Below, one piece after another: positions 34,197 to 42,838 of a stretch of DNA of 64,000 nt (positions within the stretch are counted from its first letter, which is position 1; the number at the start of each line of letters is the position of its first letter). The notes beneath the pieces are model-generated. The model was not told the origin of the DNA, ran no database searches, and worked only from the letters and a program-made list of their open reading frames with translations. Source of the stretch: Renibacterium sp. (lineage in GTDB: Bacteria; Actinomycetota; Actinomycetes; Actinomycetales; Micrococcaceae); contig JAFOLH010000005.1 in the NCBI GenBank assembly GCA_017419405.1, positions 434,001-498,000 of the forward strand, written 5' to 3'. The position numbers and the translations under genes are program-made.

Positions 34197-35324
34197 TCAA
34201 ACCGCGATCCGGATGCCGTTCCGGTCGGACGACTCGGCAATTGCGCCGAGCACCCGCTGCACCTGGAGGCCTTCAGCGAACGACGGGGACGGCGCCCGGC
34301 CCTGGTCGATGCAGTCCAGGAAGTCCCGAACCTGGTGGCTGAAGCTGTGCTCCCAGCCCAGGATGTGCCCCTGCGGCCACCAGGCCTTCAGATACGGGTG
34401 CTCCGGCTCGGTCACCAGGATCCGGCGGAAGCCCTGTTCCGCCACCGGATCCATGGCGTCGAAGAACTCGAGTTCATTGAGCCGTTCCAGATCGAATCGG
34501 AGCGCGCCCCGGGAACCGTAGATTTCCAAGTGCAACGAATTCTTGCGGCCAGTGGCGATCCGGGAGGCCTCGATGCTGGCGCTGGCCCCGCCACCGAGTC
34601 GGAGATTCGCCCAGACGGCATCGTCCACGGTGACTTCCTCGGCGCCTCCGGAACCGCCAGGCCGCTGCGGAACGAAGGTCCGGAGTGCGCCGGAGGCTTC
34701 CACCACCTGCTCCGCCAGAACGAATTGCACCAGGTCCACGGCGTGGCTGGCGATGTCGCCGAGCGCTCCGGAACCCGCAGTTTCGGCACGGAGCCGCCAG
34801 CTCATCGGGGCATTGTCGTCGGCCAGCCAATCCTGCAGGTAGCTGGCCCGGACCTGCCGCACCGTGCCCAGCCGGCCAGCCGCGATCAGCTCGCGGGCCA
34901 AGGCGATCGCCGGAACCCGGCGGTAGTTGAAGCCGACCATCGAAAAGACGCCGCGTCGCGCCGCGGCGGCCGCTGCTTCCACCATCTGCTCCGCTTCGTC
35001 GACCGAATTGGCCAGCGGCTTCTCCACGATGACGTGCTTGCCGGCCCGCAGCGCGGCGATCGCGATCTCCGCGTGCGCCCAGCCCGGTGTGCAGATGTCC
35101 ACGATCTGGATGTCATCGCGGGCCAAGACTGCCCGCCAGTCGGTTGCGGACTCTTGCCAGCCCCAAGCGGCTGCCGCTGCGGCGACGGCGTCGGCGGACC
35201 TGCCGACCAGCACCTGCTGCCGGTAGGGCGGCAACCCGAAGGCGGCGCCGGCATTGCGCCAGGCCGCCGAATGGGCGCGGCCCATGAAGCCGTGGCCGAT
35301 CACCGCGACGCCCAGTGCGCTCAT
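34197..35324 (-). CDS. Gfo/Idh/MocA family oxidoreductase
   Basis: The ATG at 35324 gives 375 residues (MSALGVAVIGHGFMGRAHSA). The NAD(P)-binding Rossmann motif is GHGFMG, the EKP motif is in HVIVEKPLANSV, and GALGDIASHAVDLVQF supplies the conserved Asp and His of the C-terminal domain. Members with GFMGxAH oxidise cyclic sugars and inositols, levoglucosan dehydrogenase among them, but substrate cannot be assigned here. It is the last of three overlapping or adjoining genes (isomerase, dehydrogenase, dehydrogenase) read from the promoter at about 37250. Confidence 0.92.
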   Translation of the reverse strand: MSALGVAVIGHGFMGRAHSAAWRNAGAAFGLPPYRQQVLVGRSADAVAAAAAAWGWQESATDWRAVLARDDIQIVDICTPGWAHAEIAIAALRAGKHVIVEKPLANSVDEAEQMVEAAAAAARRGVFSMVGFNYRRVPAIALARELIAAGRLGTVRQVRASYLQDWLADDNAPMSWRLRAETAGSGALGDIASHAVDLVQFVLAEQVVEASGALRTFVPQRPGGSGGAEEVTVDDAVWANLRLGGGASASIEASRIATGRKNSLHLEIYGSRGALRFDLERLNELEFFDAMDPVAEQGFRRILVTEPEHPYLKAWWPQGHILGWEHSFSHQVRDFLDCIDQGRAPSPSFAEGLQVQRVLGAIAESSDRNGIRIAV

Positions 35325-35325
35325 C

Positions 35326-36432
35326 TCACGCTCCCAGTGTTGCGGCGAACGGATTCCAGTCCAGCGGCAATGCCTCGGTGGCCGGCGCGCTCGAACTGAG
35401 TTCGACGAATTCGCCGCGCTCGCCGGATTCGGCGATCGAGACCATTGCATCGACGATATGGTAGGCCTGTTCGCCGGTGGCCCGATGCGGCACTCCGGCC
35501 CGGATCGAGCGGGCCATGTCCAAAGCGCCCACGCCGCGCCCGGTGACTTCGCCCTCGCAGGGGACCGGGATCCATTCGTCGCTGCCGGTCTTGCAGATCT
35601 TGACGTCACCGTCGAAATTGTTCGGGTCCGGGAGGGCGATCGTGCCTTCGGTCCCGGTGATCTCCACGAAGCCCACCCGTACTTTGGGCGAGTCGAAGCT
35701 GAAAATGCTCTGCGCCGAACCACCGTCGGCGAACTGCAGCAAAGCCCCGAAATGCGTGGGCACCTCGACGTCGAAAACCTCGCCGGCTTTGGGCCCGGAA
35801 CCGATCGAGCGCTGTTCCCGGGATTTCGAGCCGATCGCGGCAACCCGCGAAATCGAGCCGAAAGTCTGCACCAAGGCGGTCAAGTAATACGGTCCGATGT
35901 CGAACAGCGGTCCGGCGCCGTGCTGGAACAGGAACGCGGGGTTCGGATGCCAGGATTCCGGCCCGGGGGACTGGAACAAGGACAGGGCGGTCAATGGCCG
36001 GCCGATGTCGCCGCGCTCGATCATCCGGCGAGCGGTCTGCAGCCCCGGGCCGAGGAAGGTATCCGGGGCGCAGCCCAGTCGCACCCCGGCCTGGTTCGCC
36101 GCTTCGAGCAGCTCCTTGCCGCTCTCCCGGTCGAGCGAGAACGGCTTTTCGCTCCAGACGTGTTTGCCCGCCGCGACCGCAGCGCCGGCAACCTCGACGT
36201 GGGCTGCCGGAATGGTCAGGTTGACCACGAGCTCGACCTCGGGGTGGTCCAGGGCAGCAGCCACTCCGCCGTGTGCCCCGATGCCGAATTCTTCAGCCCG
36301 TTCCGCGGCCACCTGCTCGAACACATCGGCCACCACGTGCACTTTGACGTCCGGGAATTTGGCCAGGTTTTCCAGATATTGCTTGCTGATGACGCCCGCG
36401 CCGATCAGCGCGATGCCTACCGGGCCGCTCAT
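35326..36432 (-). CDS. Gfo/Idh/MocA family oxidoreductase
   Basis: 368 residues (MSGPVGIALIGAGVISKQYL). The Rossmann motif is GAGVIS, the EKP motif is HVWSEKPFSLD, and GAGPLFDIGPYYLTALV supplies the C-terminal catalytic region. It belongs to a different subgroup from the neighbour at 34197, so the pair probably act at two steps or on two epimers of the same sugar. It overlaps the isomerase gene by 4 bases (ATGA) and is followed by the second dehydrogenase after one base. Confidence 0.92.
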   Translation of the reverse strand: MSGPVGIALIGAGVISKQYLENLAKFPDVKVHVVADVFEQVAAERAEEFGIGAHGGVAAALDHPEVELVVNLTIPAAHVEVAGAAVAAGKHVWSEKPFSLDRESGKELLEAANQAGVRLGCAPDTFLGPGLQTARRMIERGDIGRPLTALSLFQSPGPESWHPNPAFLFQHGAGPLFDIGPYYLTALVQTFGSISRVAAIGSKSREQRSIGSGPKAGEVFDVEVPTHFGALLQFADGGSAQSIFSFDSPKVRVGFVEITGTEGTIALPDPNNFDGDVKICKTGSDEWIPVPCEGEVTGRGVGALDMARSIRAGVPHRATGEQAYHIVDAMVSIAESGERGEFVELSSSAPATEALPLDWNPFAATLGA

Positions 36433-37202
36433 GCCTGGGCCCCGACTGCCTGGCCCGCCGCGCCCGCCAGCCCGTTCAGATAACCCAGGCTCTTCGCCAG
36501 CCCTTCGAAGATGTCGCCGCGGTAGTCGTCGAATTCGACCACTCCGGCGGTCAGCTGCGGCGCCGCGGCCAAGATCGCCGGGATGTCCACCCGGCCTTCG
36601 CCGGCGGGCAGTTGATCCAGCGGTTCGGTGCTCAGCGGCCCGTCTTTGAGATGGACGAACTTGACCCGGTCGCCGAGCCGGCGCAGCAGCGCTGCCGGAT
36701 CTTGGCCCGCCACGGCTGCCCAGTAGGTGTCCACTTCGAGGATCACCGGGTCATCGAGGTGTGCGGCCAGCTGTTCGAGCGCAGTGCTGCCGTCCAGGAT
36801 GGATTCCAGCTCCCACCAATGATTGTGATACCCCACGGTGATCCCGTAGCCGGCGGCTTTTGCCGCTGCCGCATTGAGCGCCTGGGCGGTGCGCTCGACG
36901 TCGGCGAGGCTCTGCCAGCGCTCTTCCGGGATGAACGGGTCGATGACCGTGCCGATGCCCAGGGCTTCGGCAGCTGCGAAGATCTCATCCTGGTCTGCGC
37001 TGAGCAAGGGTGCGTGGCCGCTCGGCGCAGTCAGGCCGTTGGCACTGAGTGCGGCGGCAAGCGGTTCGGCGGTTGCCGCGAAGTTGTAGGGTTCGACGGC
37101 GGTGAAACCGAGCGCCGCAAGCTTGGCAATGCTGCCGGGAAGGTCTGCTTCGAGCTGACGGCGAACCGAGTAGAGCTGAACCGAAAGCAACGGCTTGGGC
37201 AT
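36429..37202 (-). CDS. Sugar phosphate isomerase/epimerase (xylose isomerase-like TIM barrel)
   Basis: 257 residues (MPKPLLSVQLYSVRRQLEAD). The barrel shows LAALGFTAVEPY, VGYHNHWWELE with metal-binding His/Glu, VILEVDTYWAAVAG with the metal Glu/Asp, KFVHLKDG and GVVEFDDY. Such enzymes isomerise or epimerise the keto-sugars made by Gfo/Idh/MocA dehydrogenases, which fits the two genes behind it. First gene of the operon; its promoter resembles that of the sugar importer at 38856. Confidence 0.92.
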   Translation of the reverse strand: MPKPLLSVQLYSVRRQLEADLPGSIAKLAALGFTAVEPYNFAATAEPLAAALSANGLTAPSGHAPLLSADQDEIFAAAEALGIGTVIDPFIPEERWQSLADVERTAQALNAAAAKAAGYGITVGYHNHWWELESILDGSTALEQLAAHLDDPVILEVDTYWAAVAGQDPAALLRRLGDRVKFVHLKDGPLSTEPLDQLPAGEGRVDIPAILAAAPQLTAGVVEFDDYRGDIFEGLAKSLGYLNGLAGAAGQAVGAQA

Positions 37203-37227
37203 AACTGCTCCTTTTCAAGGGGTTGGC

Positions 37228-37243
37228 GTGGATCATGATCCAC
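37228..37243. promoter_or_regulatory. 16-bp perfect palindrome at the isomerase operon promoter
   Basis: GTGGATCATGATCCAC is fully self-complementary. It overlaps or follows the -10 box (37242-37247) of the minus-strand promoter, where a bound repressor would block transcription. The ROK gene next door is an obvious candidate regulator, but the importer promoter lacks this palindrome, so a second factor is possible. Confidence 0.6.
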
Positions 37244-37287
37244 TGTAATCAACTTCTGCCGAACGTCAAGCAAAAGATGCAAATAAG
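37242..37287 (-). promoter_or_regulatory. Promoter of the isomerase-dehydrogenase operon
   Basis: On the minus strand, TTGACG (37269-37264) and TACAGT (37247-37242) are spaced by 16 bases. Upstream of the -35 stands CTTATTTGCATCTTTTGC. The whole block from CTTATT to GTTGAT aligns with the importer promoter at 38739-38779 (32 of 41 bases identical by hand count). Confidence 0.7.
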
Positions 37288-37366
37288 GTGACAATACTTT
37301 GGGTTTCCGGCGTGCTTTTTGCCATGCGTGGGACAAATGATGCTGCCGCGTGCTATCACTGAAGCC

Positions 37367-38584
37367 ATGTCAATGCTTGAAAGCCCAGCAAATATCAGCT
37401 CGTTGCCCGGCGGTGCGGCCAGTGCATTGACCCGGGCCGGTGAGCTTTTCCAGATTTTCCGGGATGGCCAAGCCCGTACCAGGGCCGAGTTGGCCGAGCT
37501 CACCGGCTTGGCCCGTTCCACGGTCGCGGCCCGTTTGGACGCGTTGACTGCCTTGGGTCTGATCGGGCCGGCCGGGGAGGCGGTGTCCTCGGGTGGGCGT
37601 CCGCCGTCGCGCGTTGCCTTCAAGCCTTCCGCCCGGGTGGTTTTCGCCGTCGACGTCGGTGCCACCCATTTGCTGATCGGACTGACCGATCTGGGTGGCC
37701 GGTTGATCGGCGAACGCCGGGTGCCGGCTGATGTCTCGGATGGGCCGGAGGTAGTTCTGGACCTGGTCCTGGAGCACTGCCGGCAGTTGCTGACCGAGTC
37801 CGGCCGCACGCCGGAAGAGCTCGCCGGGGTGGGCATCGGAGTCCCGGGGCCGGTGGAGCACAGCAGCGGCAAGCCGTCGAACCCGCCGATCATGCCGGGC
37901 TGGGACCGGTTCGACATCCCGGCATACATCCAGCGGGTCTTCCAGACCGAGGTGCTGGTGGACAATGACGTGAACATCATGGCGCTGGGCGAGCGCGCGG
38001 CGCACTGGGAAGATGCCCAGGACCTGCTCTTCATCAAGGTGGCGACCGGCATCGGTTCCGGCATCATCAGCGGCGGATTGCTGCAGCGCGGCGCGGACGG
38101 GACCGCCGGCGACCTGGGCCATGTGCGGGTGCCTCGCGGCGAGGGCGTCACCTGCCGCTGCGGAAACGAAGGCTGTTTGGAGGCGATTGCCTCGGGTCCG
38201 GCCATTGCGCGGTCGCTCACTGAAGCCGGTGTGCCGGCGTCGGGCGGGGAGGACGTGCTGGCGTTGGTCCGCGCCGGCAACGTCCAGGCGATCCAGGCGA
38301 TCCGGCAGGCTGGCCGGGACGTCGGTGACGTCCTGGCGACCTGCGTGAGCATGTTGAACCCGGCAATCATCGTGGTGGGGGGATCGCTTTCGGTGGCCGG
38401 CGAGCACCTGCTGGCCGGTGTGCGCGAAGTGGTTTACGGGCGCTCGTTGCCTCTGGCCACCTCGCGGCTGCGGATCGTGCAATCGATGGCGGCCCGCGAA
38501 GCCGGGGTGCTCGGCGCGAGCCGGATGGTCACCGACCACGTGCTCTCCGCGGGGCGGATCGACGCGGCCCTCGCTGCGCTGTAG
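37367..38584 (+). CDS. ROK family transcriptional regulator
   Basis: The ATG at 37367 gives 405 residues (MSMLESPANISSLPGG); an in-frame ATG two codons later is also possible. The winged helix is at about 30-85 (TRAELAELTGLARSTVAARL), the ATP/sugar-kinase-like ROK domain from about 95 (VFAVDVGATHLLIGL, VGIGVPGPV, DNDVNIMALGE), and the zinc motif is CRCGNEGCLEAIAS. Regulators of this type repress sugar genes until the sugar binds. It stands between the isomerase operon and the sugar importer, and a shared 23-bp motif in front of both is its likely binding site. Confidence 0.92.
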   Translation: MSMLESPANISSLPGGAASALTRAGELFQIFRDGQARTRAELAELTGLARSTVAARLDALTALGLIGPAGEAVSSGGRPPSRVAFKPSARVVFAVDVGATHLLIGLTDLGGRLIGERRVPADVSDGPEVVLDLVLEHCRQLLTESGRTPEELAGVGIGVPGPVEHSSGKPSNPPIMPGWDRFDIPAYIQRVFQTEVLVDNDVNIMALGERAAHWEDAQDLLFIKVATGIGSGIISGGLLQRGADGTAGDLGHVRVPRGEGVTCRCGNEGCLEAIASGPAIARSLTEAGVPASGGEDVLALVRAGNVQAIQAIRQAGRDVGDVLATCVSMLNPAIIVVGGSLSVAGEHLLAGVREVVYGRSLPLATSRLRIVQSMAAREAGVLGASRMVTDHVLSAGRIDAALAAL

Positions 38585-38623
38585 TCCTTCTGGTTGCACG
38601 GTAGCCCTTCCCTGGTCGCACGG
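38582..38623. repeat. Two imperfect direct repeats of about 21 bp after the ROK gene
   Basis: TAGTCCTTCTGGTTGCACGG is followed directly by TAGCCCTTCCCTGGTCGCACGG. The repeat begins within the ROK stop codon. No function is apparent. Confidence 0.6.
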
Positions 38624-38638
38624 TAGACGCGATCCGCC

Positions 38639-38691
38639 GAGCGTTGACTTGCGGGTTCTGAGTGCGCCAAACCCGCCACAAGTCAACGCTC
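38639..38691. terminator. Bulged hairpin, likely terminator after the ROK gene
   Basis: GAGCGTTGACTTGCGGGTT (38639-38657) pairs with 38670-38691, interrupted by a 3-base bulge, around a 12-base loop. It lies 55 bases past the ROK stop and before the importer promoter. No T-run follows. Confidence 0.55.
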
Positions 38692-38738
38692 AGCACGCGA
38701 GGAAGCGGCATCCGGCGGGCATCGGCAAGAAACGCCAG

Positions 38739-38785
38739 CTTATTGCAAACTTTTGATTGACCTCCGGCATAAGTTGATCTAGGTT
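38739..38785 (+). promoter_or_regulatory. Promoter and operator of the sugar ABC importer
   Basis: TTGACC (38757-38762) and TAGGTT (38780-38785) are spaced by 17 bases. Upstream and overlapping the -35 is CTTATTGCAAACTTTTGAT, the counterpart of the block in the isomerase promoter. GGTTGAGGATAACC just after the -10 is a short inverted repeat. Confidence 0.75.
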
Positions 38786-38855
38786 GAGGATAACCATTGT
38801 GGGTCAGGTCACATGGCGGTGATCTGCCCCGGTTCAACCGACAAGGAAGTCTTCC

Positions 38856-40157
38856 GTGAAAGTTCGCAAACTCGTAGCAACAGCGGCGCTTGCCGCGTTA
38901 GCACTCAGCACAGCCGCTTGCGGGGGCAGCGGCAATTCAACCGGTTCCGGCGATGCGACGCTGACCTATTGGGCCTCGAATCAAGGCACCAGCTTGGACA
39001 ACGACAAGCAGAACCTGACGCCGCTGTTGGAAAAGTTCCAGCAGCAGACCGGCGTCAAAGTGAATCTCGAAGTCATCGGCTGGAACGACCTGCAGACCCG
39101 GATCCAGACGGCGGTCACCTCGGGCCAGGCTCCCGACGTGGTCAACATCGGCAACACCTGGGCATCCTCGTTGCAGGCCACCGGCGCCTTCCTGCCTTAC
39201 GGCGACGCCGAGATGCAGGCGATCGGCGGTGCCGACAAATTCGTCAAAACCGCGCTCGACACCGGCGGCGCCCCGGGCCAGCCCCCGACTTCGGTACCGC
39301 TCTACGGTTTGGCCTACGGGCTCTATTACAACAAGGCGATGTTCGCTGCGGCCGGGCTGCAGCCGCCGGCCACCTGGGAAGCGATGGTCGCCGCGGCCAA
39401 GCAGCTGACCACCGGGGGAGTCCACGGCCTGGCCCTCGCTGCCGCCAGTTACACCGAGAATGCGCATTTCGCGTTCATCAATTCGGCGCAGAACGGGGCT
39501 GAGCTCTTCGACCAGGACGCCAAGCCGACCTTCGATTCCGACGGTGTGGTGAACGGCGTCAAGCGCTACTTGGACCTGATGCAAACCGACAAAGTGGTCG
39601 ACCCCGGCAATGCGCAGTATGACAACGGCACCAAGGCGGTCAACGACTTCGCCACCGGGAAAGTGGCGATGATCCTGACCCAGAACAACGCCGACAATTC
39701 GCTGACCAGCAACGGGATGAAAAGCGATGCCTATGGCGTGGTCCCGCTCCCGGCTCCGGAGAATGCGAAGCAGAAAATCGCGAGCTTCGTCGCCGGGATC
39801 AACCTCTCGGTCTTCAAGAACACCAAGAACAAGGATGCGGCGCTGAAGTTCGTGAACTTCATGACCAGCCCGGAGGTCCAAACCACGCTGGGCAAGCCGT
39901 TCTCCTCGCTTCCGGTGCTCAAGGACGCCAAACCGGTGTTCACGGACAACGCCGAGGAGGCGAAGACCTTCGCGGACATCTACGCGAACATGTCCAAGCC
40001 GCTCCCGCTGACGCCGAACGAAGACCAATTCGAAAACACCGTCGGCAAAGCGATGAACCAGTTCTTCGCCACGATAGCTTCCGGTGGCACGGTCAGTTCC
40101 GATGACATCCGCAAGGCGTTCAAAACCGCACAGGATCAGGTCGCCGCGGCCGGATGA
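38856..40157 (+). CDS. Sugar ABC transporter solute-binding lipoprotein
   Basis: 433 residues from GTG 38856 with AAGGAAG upstream. The signal peptide ends in a lipobox (LSTAACGG), so the protein is anchored to the outer face of the membrane. Downstream motifs such as TLTYWASNQG, TPLLEKFQQQTGVKVNLEV, GQAPDVVNIG and GLYYNKAMFAAAGLQPPATW place it in the family 1 solute-binding group for mono- or oligosaccharides. First gene of the importer operon, controlled by a promoter resembling that of the dehydrogenase operon, so the imported sugar is probably the one those enzymes oxidise. Confidence 0.95.
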   Translation: MKVRKLVATAALAALALSTAACGGSGNSTGSGDATLTYWASNQGTSLDNDKQNLTPLLEKFQQQTGVKVNLEVIGWNDLQTRIQTAVTSGQAPDVVNIGNTWASSLQATGAFLPYGDAEMQAIGGADKFVKTALDTGGAPGQPPTSVPLYGLAYGLYYNKAMFAAAGLQPPATWEAMVAAAKQLTTGGVHGLALAAASYTENAHFAFINSAQNGAELFDQDAKPTFDSDGVVNGVKRYLDLMQTDKVVDPGNAQYDNGTKAVNDFATGKVAMILTQNNADNSLTSNGMKSDAYGVVPLPAPENAKQKIASFVAGINLSVFKNTKNKDAALKFVNFMTSPEVQTTLGKPFSSLPVLKDAKPVFTDNAEEAKTFADIYANMSKPLPLTPNEDQFENTVGKAMNQFFATIASGGTVSSDDIRKAFKTAQDQVAAAG

Positions 40158-40267
40158 CGCGAGGCCGGCGAGGTGGCCGAATGCCTCGCCGGCCATTGAC
40201 CGGATATCCCCGGCCCCGCCCGGCCCGGTGGACCTTGGCGAGATTGTTGAGAAGGAAGAGAATTGAC

Positions 40268-41248
40268 GTGTCCGCGATGACCCGCGCCGAAAGCTCCACG
40301 GAGCCCCCGGCAGTTCCGAAAAGACGATCTGAATTCGTCAAACGCAAGCCGGTGGGCCGTTGGTTGCCTTATGCCTTGCTGGCGCCGGCGGTGCTTTTCG
40401 AATTGCTCATCCATGTGATCCCGATGGTTTTCGGGATTTGGGTCAGCTTCTTCAAGCTGACCAAGGTGTTCATCGCGAACTGGAGCAATGCGCCGTTCCT
40501 GGGCCTGGGCAACTACCAGATGGCGATCGATTTCAACGGCGCGATCGGGCAGAGCCTGTTGCAGTCCTTCCTGGTCACTTGCGCCTTCACGGTTCTGGTG
40601 GTCGGATTTTCCTGGTCCTTCGGGATGGCCGGCGCGGTGGCGTTGCAGCGGAAGTTCTTCGGCCGGGGCTTCCTGCGGACGCTGTTCCTGATTCCCTACG
40701 CGCTGCCCACCTACGCCGCGATCATCACCTGGAAATTCATGTTCCAGAAAGACACCGGCGCGATCAATTTCTTCCTCTACGATGTGCTGAATCTGCCGGG
40801 CGAGAAGCCCTTCTGGCTGATCGGCGACAATTCCTTCGTGGCGCTGGTGGTGGTGGCGATTTGGAAGATGTGGCCTTTCGCCTTCCTGATGCTGATGGCC
40901 GGATTGCAGTCGGTTCCGCAGGACGTCTATGAAGCTTCGGCGGTGGACGGCGCGAAGCCGTTCCGGCAGTGGCGCTCGATCACTTTGCCGATGATGCGTC
41001 CGGTCAACCTGGTGCTCCTGCTGGTGATGTTCTTGTGGACCTTCAACGACTTCAACACCCCGTTCGTGCTCTTCGGCAGCGCGCAGCCGCCGCAAGGGGA
41101 CTTGATTTCGTTCCACATCTACAACGCCTCATTCCTGACCTGGAATTTCGGCTCCGGTTCGGCGATGTCGGTGCTGTTGCTGCTCTTTTTGCTGCTGGTC
41201 AGCGGGGTCTATCTGCTGATCATGAACCGGAGGTCCAAGCGTGCGTGA
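40268..41248 (+). CDS. Sugar ABC transporter permease (MalF-like)
   Basis: The GTG at 40268 has AAGGAAGAG seven bases upstream and gives 326 residues; the frame is open from 40154 but that part is Arg/Pro-rich non-coding-quality sequence. Six membrane helices are visible, starting at LPYALLAPAVLFELLIHVI. The EAA loop is VYEASAVDGAKPFRQWRSI, which docks with an ATPase. Partner of the permease at 41241, whose start overlaps its end by 8 bases. Confidence 0.93.
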   Translation: MSAMTRAESSTEPPAVPKRRSEFVKRKPVGRWLPYALLAPAVLFELLIHVIPMVFGIWVSFFKLTKVFIANWSNAPFLGLGNYQMAIDFNGAIGQSLLQSFLVTCAFTVLVVGFSWSFGMAGAVALQRKFFGRGFLRTLFLIPYALPTYAAIITWKFMFQKDTGAINFFLYDVLNLPGEKPFWLIGDNSFVALVVVAIWKMWPFAFLMLMAGLQSVPQDVYEASAVDGAKPFRQWRSITLPMMRPVNLVLLLVMFLWTFNDFNTPFVLFGSAQPPQGDLISFHIYNASFLTWNFGSGSAMSVLLLLFLLLVSGVYLLIMNRRSKRA

Positions 41249-42080
41249 AACCCAGGGGAGCAAAACCTTCCGAATCGTCACCCTCGCCATATTGGGCGTG
41301 TTCACCGCGCTGCCGATCTACGTCATGATCACTTCGGCCCTGAAGCCGCTTGCCGATGTGCAGGGCCCGTTCACCTGGTGGCCGTCCAATCTCACGATCC
41401 AACCGTTCATCGACATCTGGAAAACCGTGCCGTTGGCCGGATACTTCGGGAACTCGCTGATCGTCGCCGGTTCGGCGACCGTGATCAGCGTGATCATCGC
41501 GATTTTCGCCGCCTACGCGATGAGCCGTTACAAGTTCTTCGGCCGCGGGCTGTTCTCCACCACGGTGCTTTCCACCCAGATGTTCCCCGGGGTGCTCTTC
41601 CTGTTGCCGCTGTTCTTGATTTTCGTGAACATCAACACGGTGCTGGGCATCCAACTGGTGGGCACCCGGATCGGCCTGATCATCACCTACCTGACCTTTT
41701 CCCTGCCGTTCTCGATCTGGATGCTGGCCGGGTACTTCGACGGCATCCCGCGGGAATTGGACGAAGCGGCGAAAGTCGACGGGGCCGGTCCGATGGGTGC
41801 GCTCTGGCGTGTGGTGTTGCCCGCGGCACGGCCCGGGCTGATCGCCGTGGCGATTTATTCCTTCATGACGTCCTGGGGCGAGGTGCTGTTCGCCTCGGTG
41901 ATGACCACCGACGAAAACCGTACCCTCGCGGTCGGACTGCAGCTCTATTCCACCCAGACCAATGTCTACTGGAACCAGATCATGGCCGCTTCGCTCGTGG
42001 TGAGCATCCCGGTCGTGGTGGGCTTCTTGTTCTTGCAGAAGAACTTCGTCGCGGGGCTGACCGCGGGCGCGGTCAAATAG
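41241..42080 (+). CDS. Sugar ABC transporter permease (MalG-like)
   Basis: 279 residues from GTG 41241, six membrane helices, EAA loop ELDEAAKVDGAGPMGALW. It completes the transmembrane part of the importer. No ATPase gene follows, as is common in actinobacterial CUT1 importers, which share a general MsiK-type ATPase encoded elsewhere. Its last 8 bases overlap the convergent DsbA-like gene. Confidence 0.94.
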   Translation: MRETQGSKTFRIVTLAILGVFTALPIYVMITSALKPLADVQGPFTWWPSNLTIQPFIDIWKTVPLAGYFGNSLIVAGSATVISVIIAIFAAYAMSRYKFFGRGLFSTTVLSTQMFPGVLFLLPLFLIFVNINTVLGIQLVGTRIGLIITYLTFSLPFSIWMLAGYFDGIPRELDEAAKVDGAGPMGALWRVVLPAARPGLIAVAIYSFMTSWGEVLFASVMTTDENRTLAVGLQLYSTQTNVYWNQIMAASLVVSIPVVVGFLFLQKNFVAGLTAGAVK

Positions 42081-42771
42081 CGCAGCCGTCCGGCCCGCAG
42101 GCTTCGGCGTCGGCGGTGCCGTTCATGATGAGCGGGTGGCTTTCTTTCCAGGCCTCGTTGAGCGTCTGGCTGAAGACTTCGGGGCTCTGCGCGCCGGAGA
42201 CGCCGTACTTGCGGTCGATCACGAAAAACGGCACACCCTGGATGCCCAGGGTGTGGGCTTCGGTGATGTCCTGATCGACGTCGGCCTCGAACTCCCGGTC
42301 GGTGAGTGCGGCGCGCGCCGCTGCCCCGTCCAGGCCGAGCCCGACGGCGATCTCCACCAGGGCGTCGACGTCGCCGATGTCCACCCCCTGCTCGAAGTGC
42401 AGTTTGAGCAGCGCCTCTTTGGCCTGGTCCTGTTTGCCGTGCTGGGCCGCAAAGTGGATCAGCTCGTGGCCGAGGTGGCTGTTCGCCACGGTCAAAGTGT
42501 CGAAATCATAGGCCAAGCCCTCGCCCGCGGCTTGCGCCTTGACGTGTTCGAACATCTGCGCCACGTGGGCTTCGGCCATGCCTTTGCGTTGGCTCAGATA
42601 CTCCAACTCCGTACCGTCGTAATGTTCGGGCAGCGACGGGTCGAGCTGGAAACTCTTCCACTCCACCTCAACCTGATCCCGTTGCGGGAATCCGGCGAGC
42701 GCGGTCTCGAAGCGGCGCTTGCCGATATAGCACCAGGGGCAGGCGATGTCCGACCAGATTTCAATCTTCAC
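42073..42771 (-). CDS. DsbA/FrnE-family thioredoxin-fold oxidoreductase
   Basis: The GTG at 42771 gives 232 residues (KIEIWSDIACPWCYIGKR). The CPWC redox motif is Cys11/Cys14, and the cis-Pro stands in GIQGVPFFVIDRKYG; the helical insert between them is typical of the FrnE branch. There is no signal peptide, so it works in the cytoplasm, probably in thiol redox stress. A C-terminal CGPDGC adds two more Cys. Upstream lies a 27-base palindrome shared with the divergent MFS gene. Confidence 0.9.
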   Translation of the reverse strand: MKIEIWSDIACPWCYIGKRRFETALAGFPQRDQVEVEWKSFQLDPSLPEHYDGTELEYLSQRKGMAEAHVAQMFEHVKAQAAGEGLAYDFDTLTVANSHLGHELIHFAAQHGKQDQAKEALLKLHFEQGVDIGDVDALVEIAVGLGLDGAAARAALTDREFEADVDQDITEAHTLGIQGVPFFVIDRKYGVSGAQSPEVFSQTLNEAWKESHPLIMNGTADAEACGPDGCAI

Positions 42772-42838
42772 GTTGTCGGCAACTCCGCAGGCCGGAGAAG
42801 AATTCCCGGCCGCTCCCGAAATTTGGTGGGAAAAGACG

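Noticed and set aside
40154-40267. N-terminal extension of the first permease starting at the overlap with the binding protein gene
   Set aside because: The extra 38 residues are Arg/Pro-rich and precede a proper ribosome site and GTG start at 40268.
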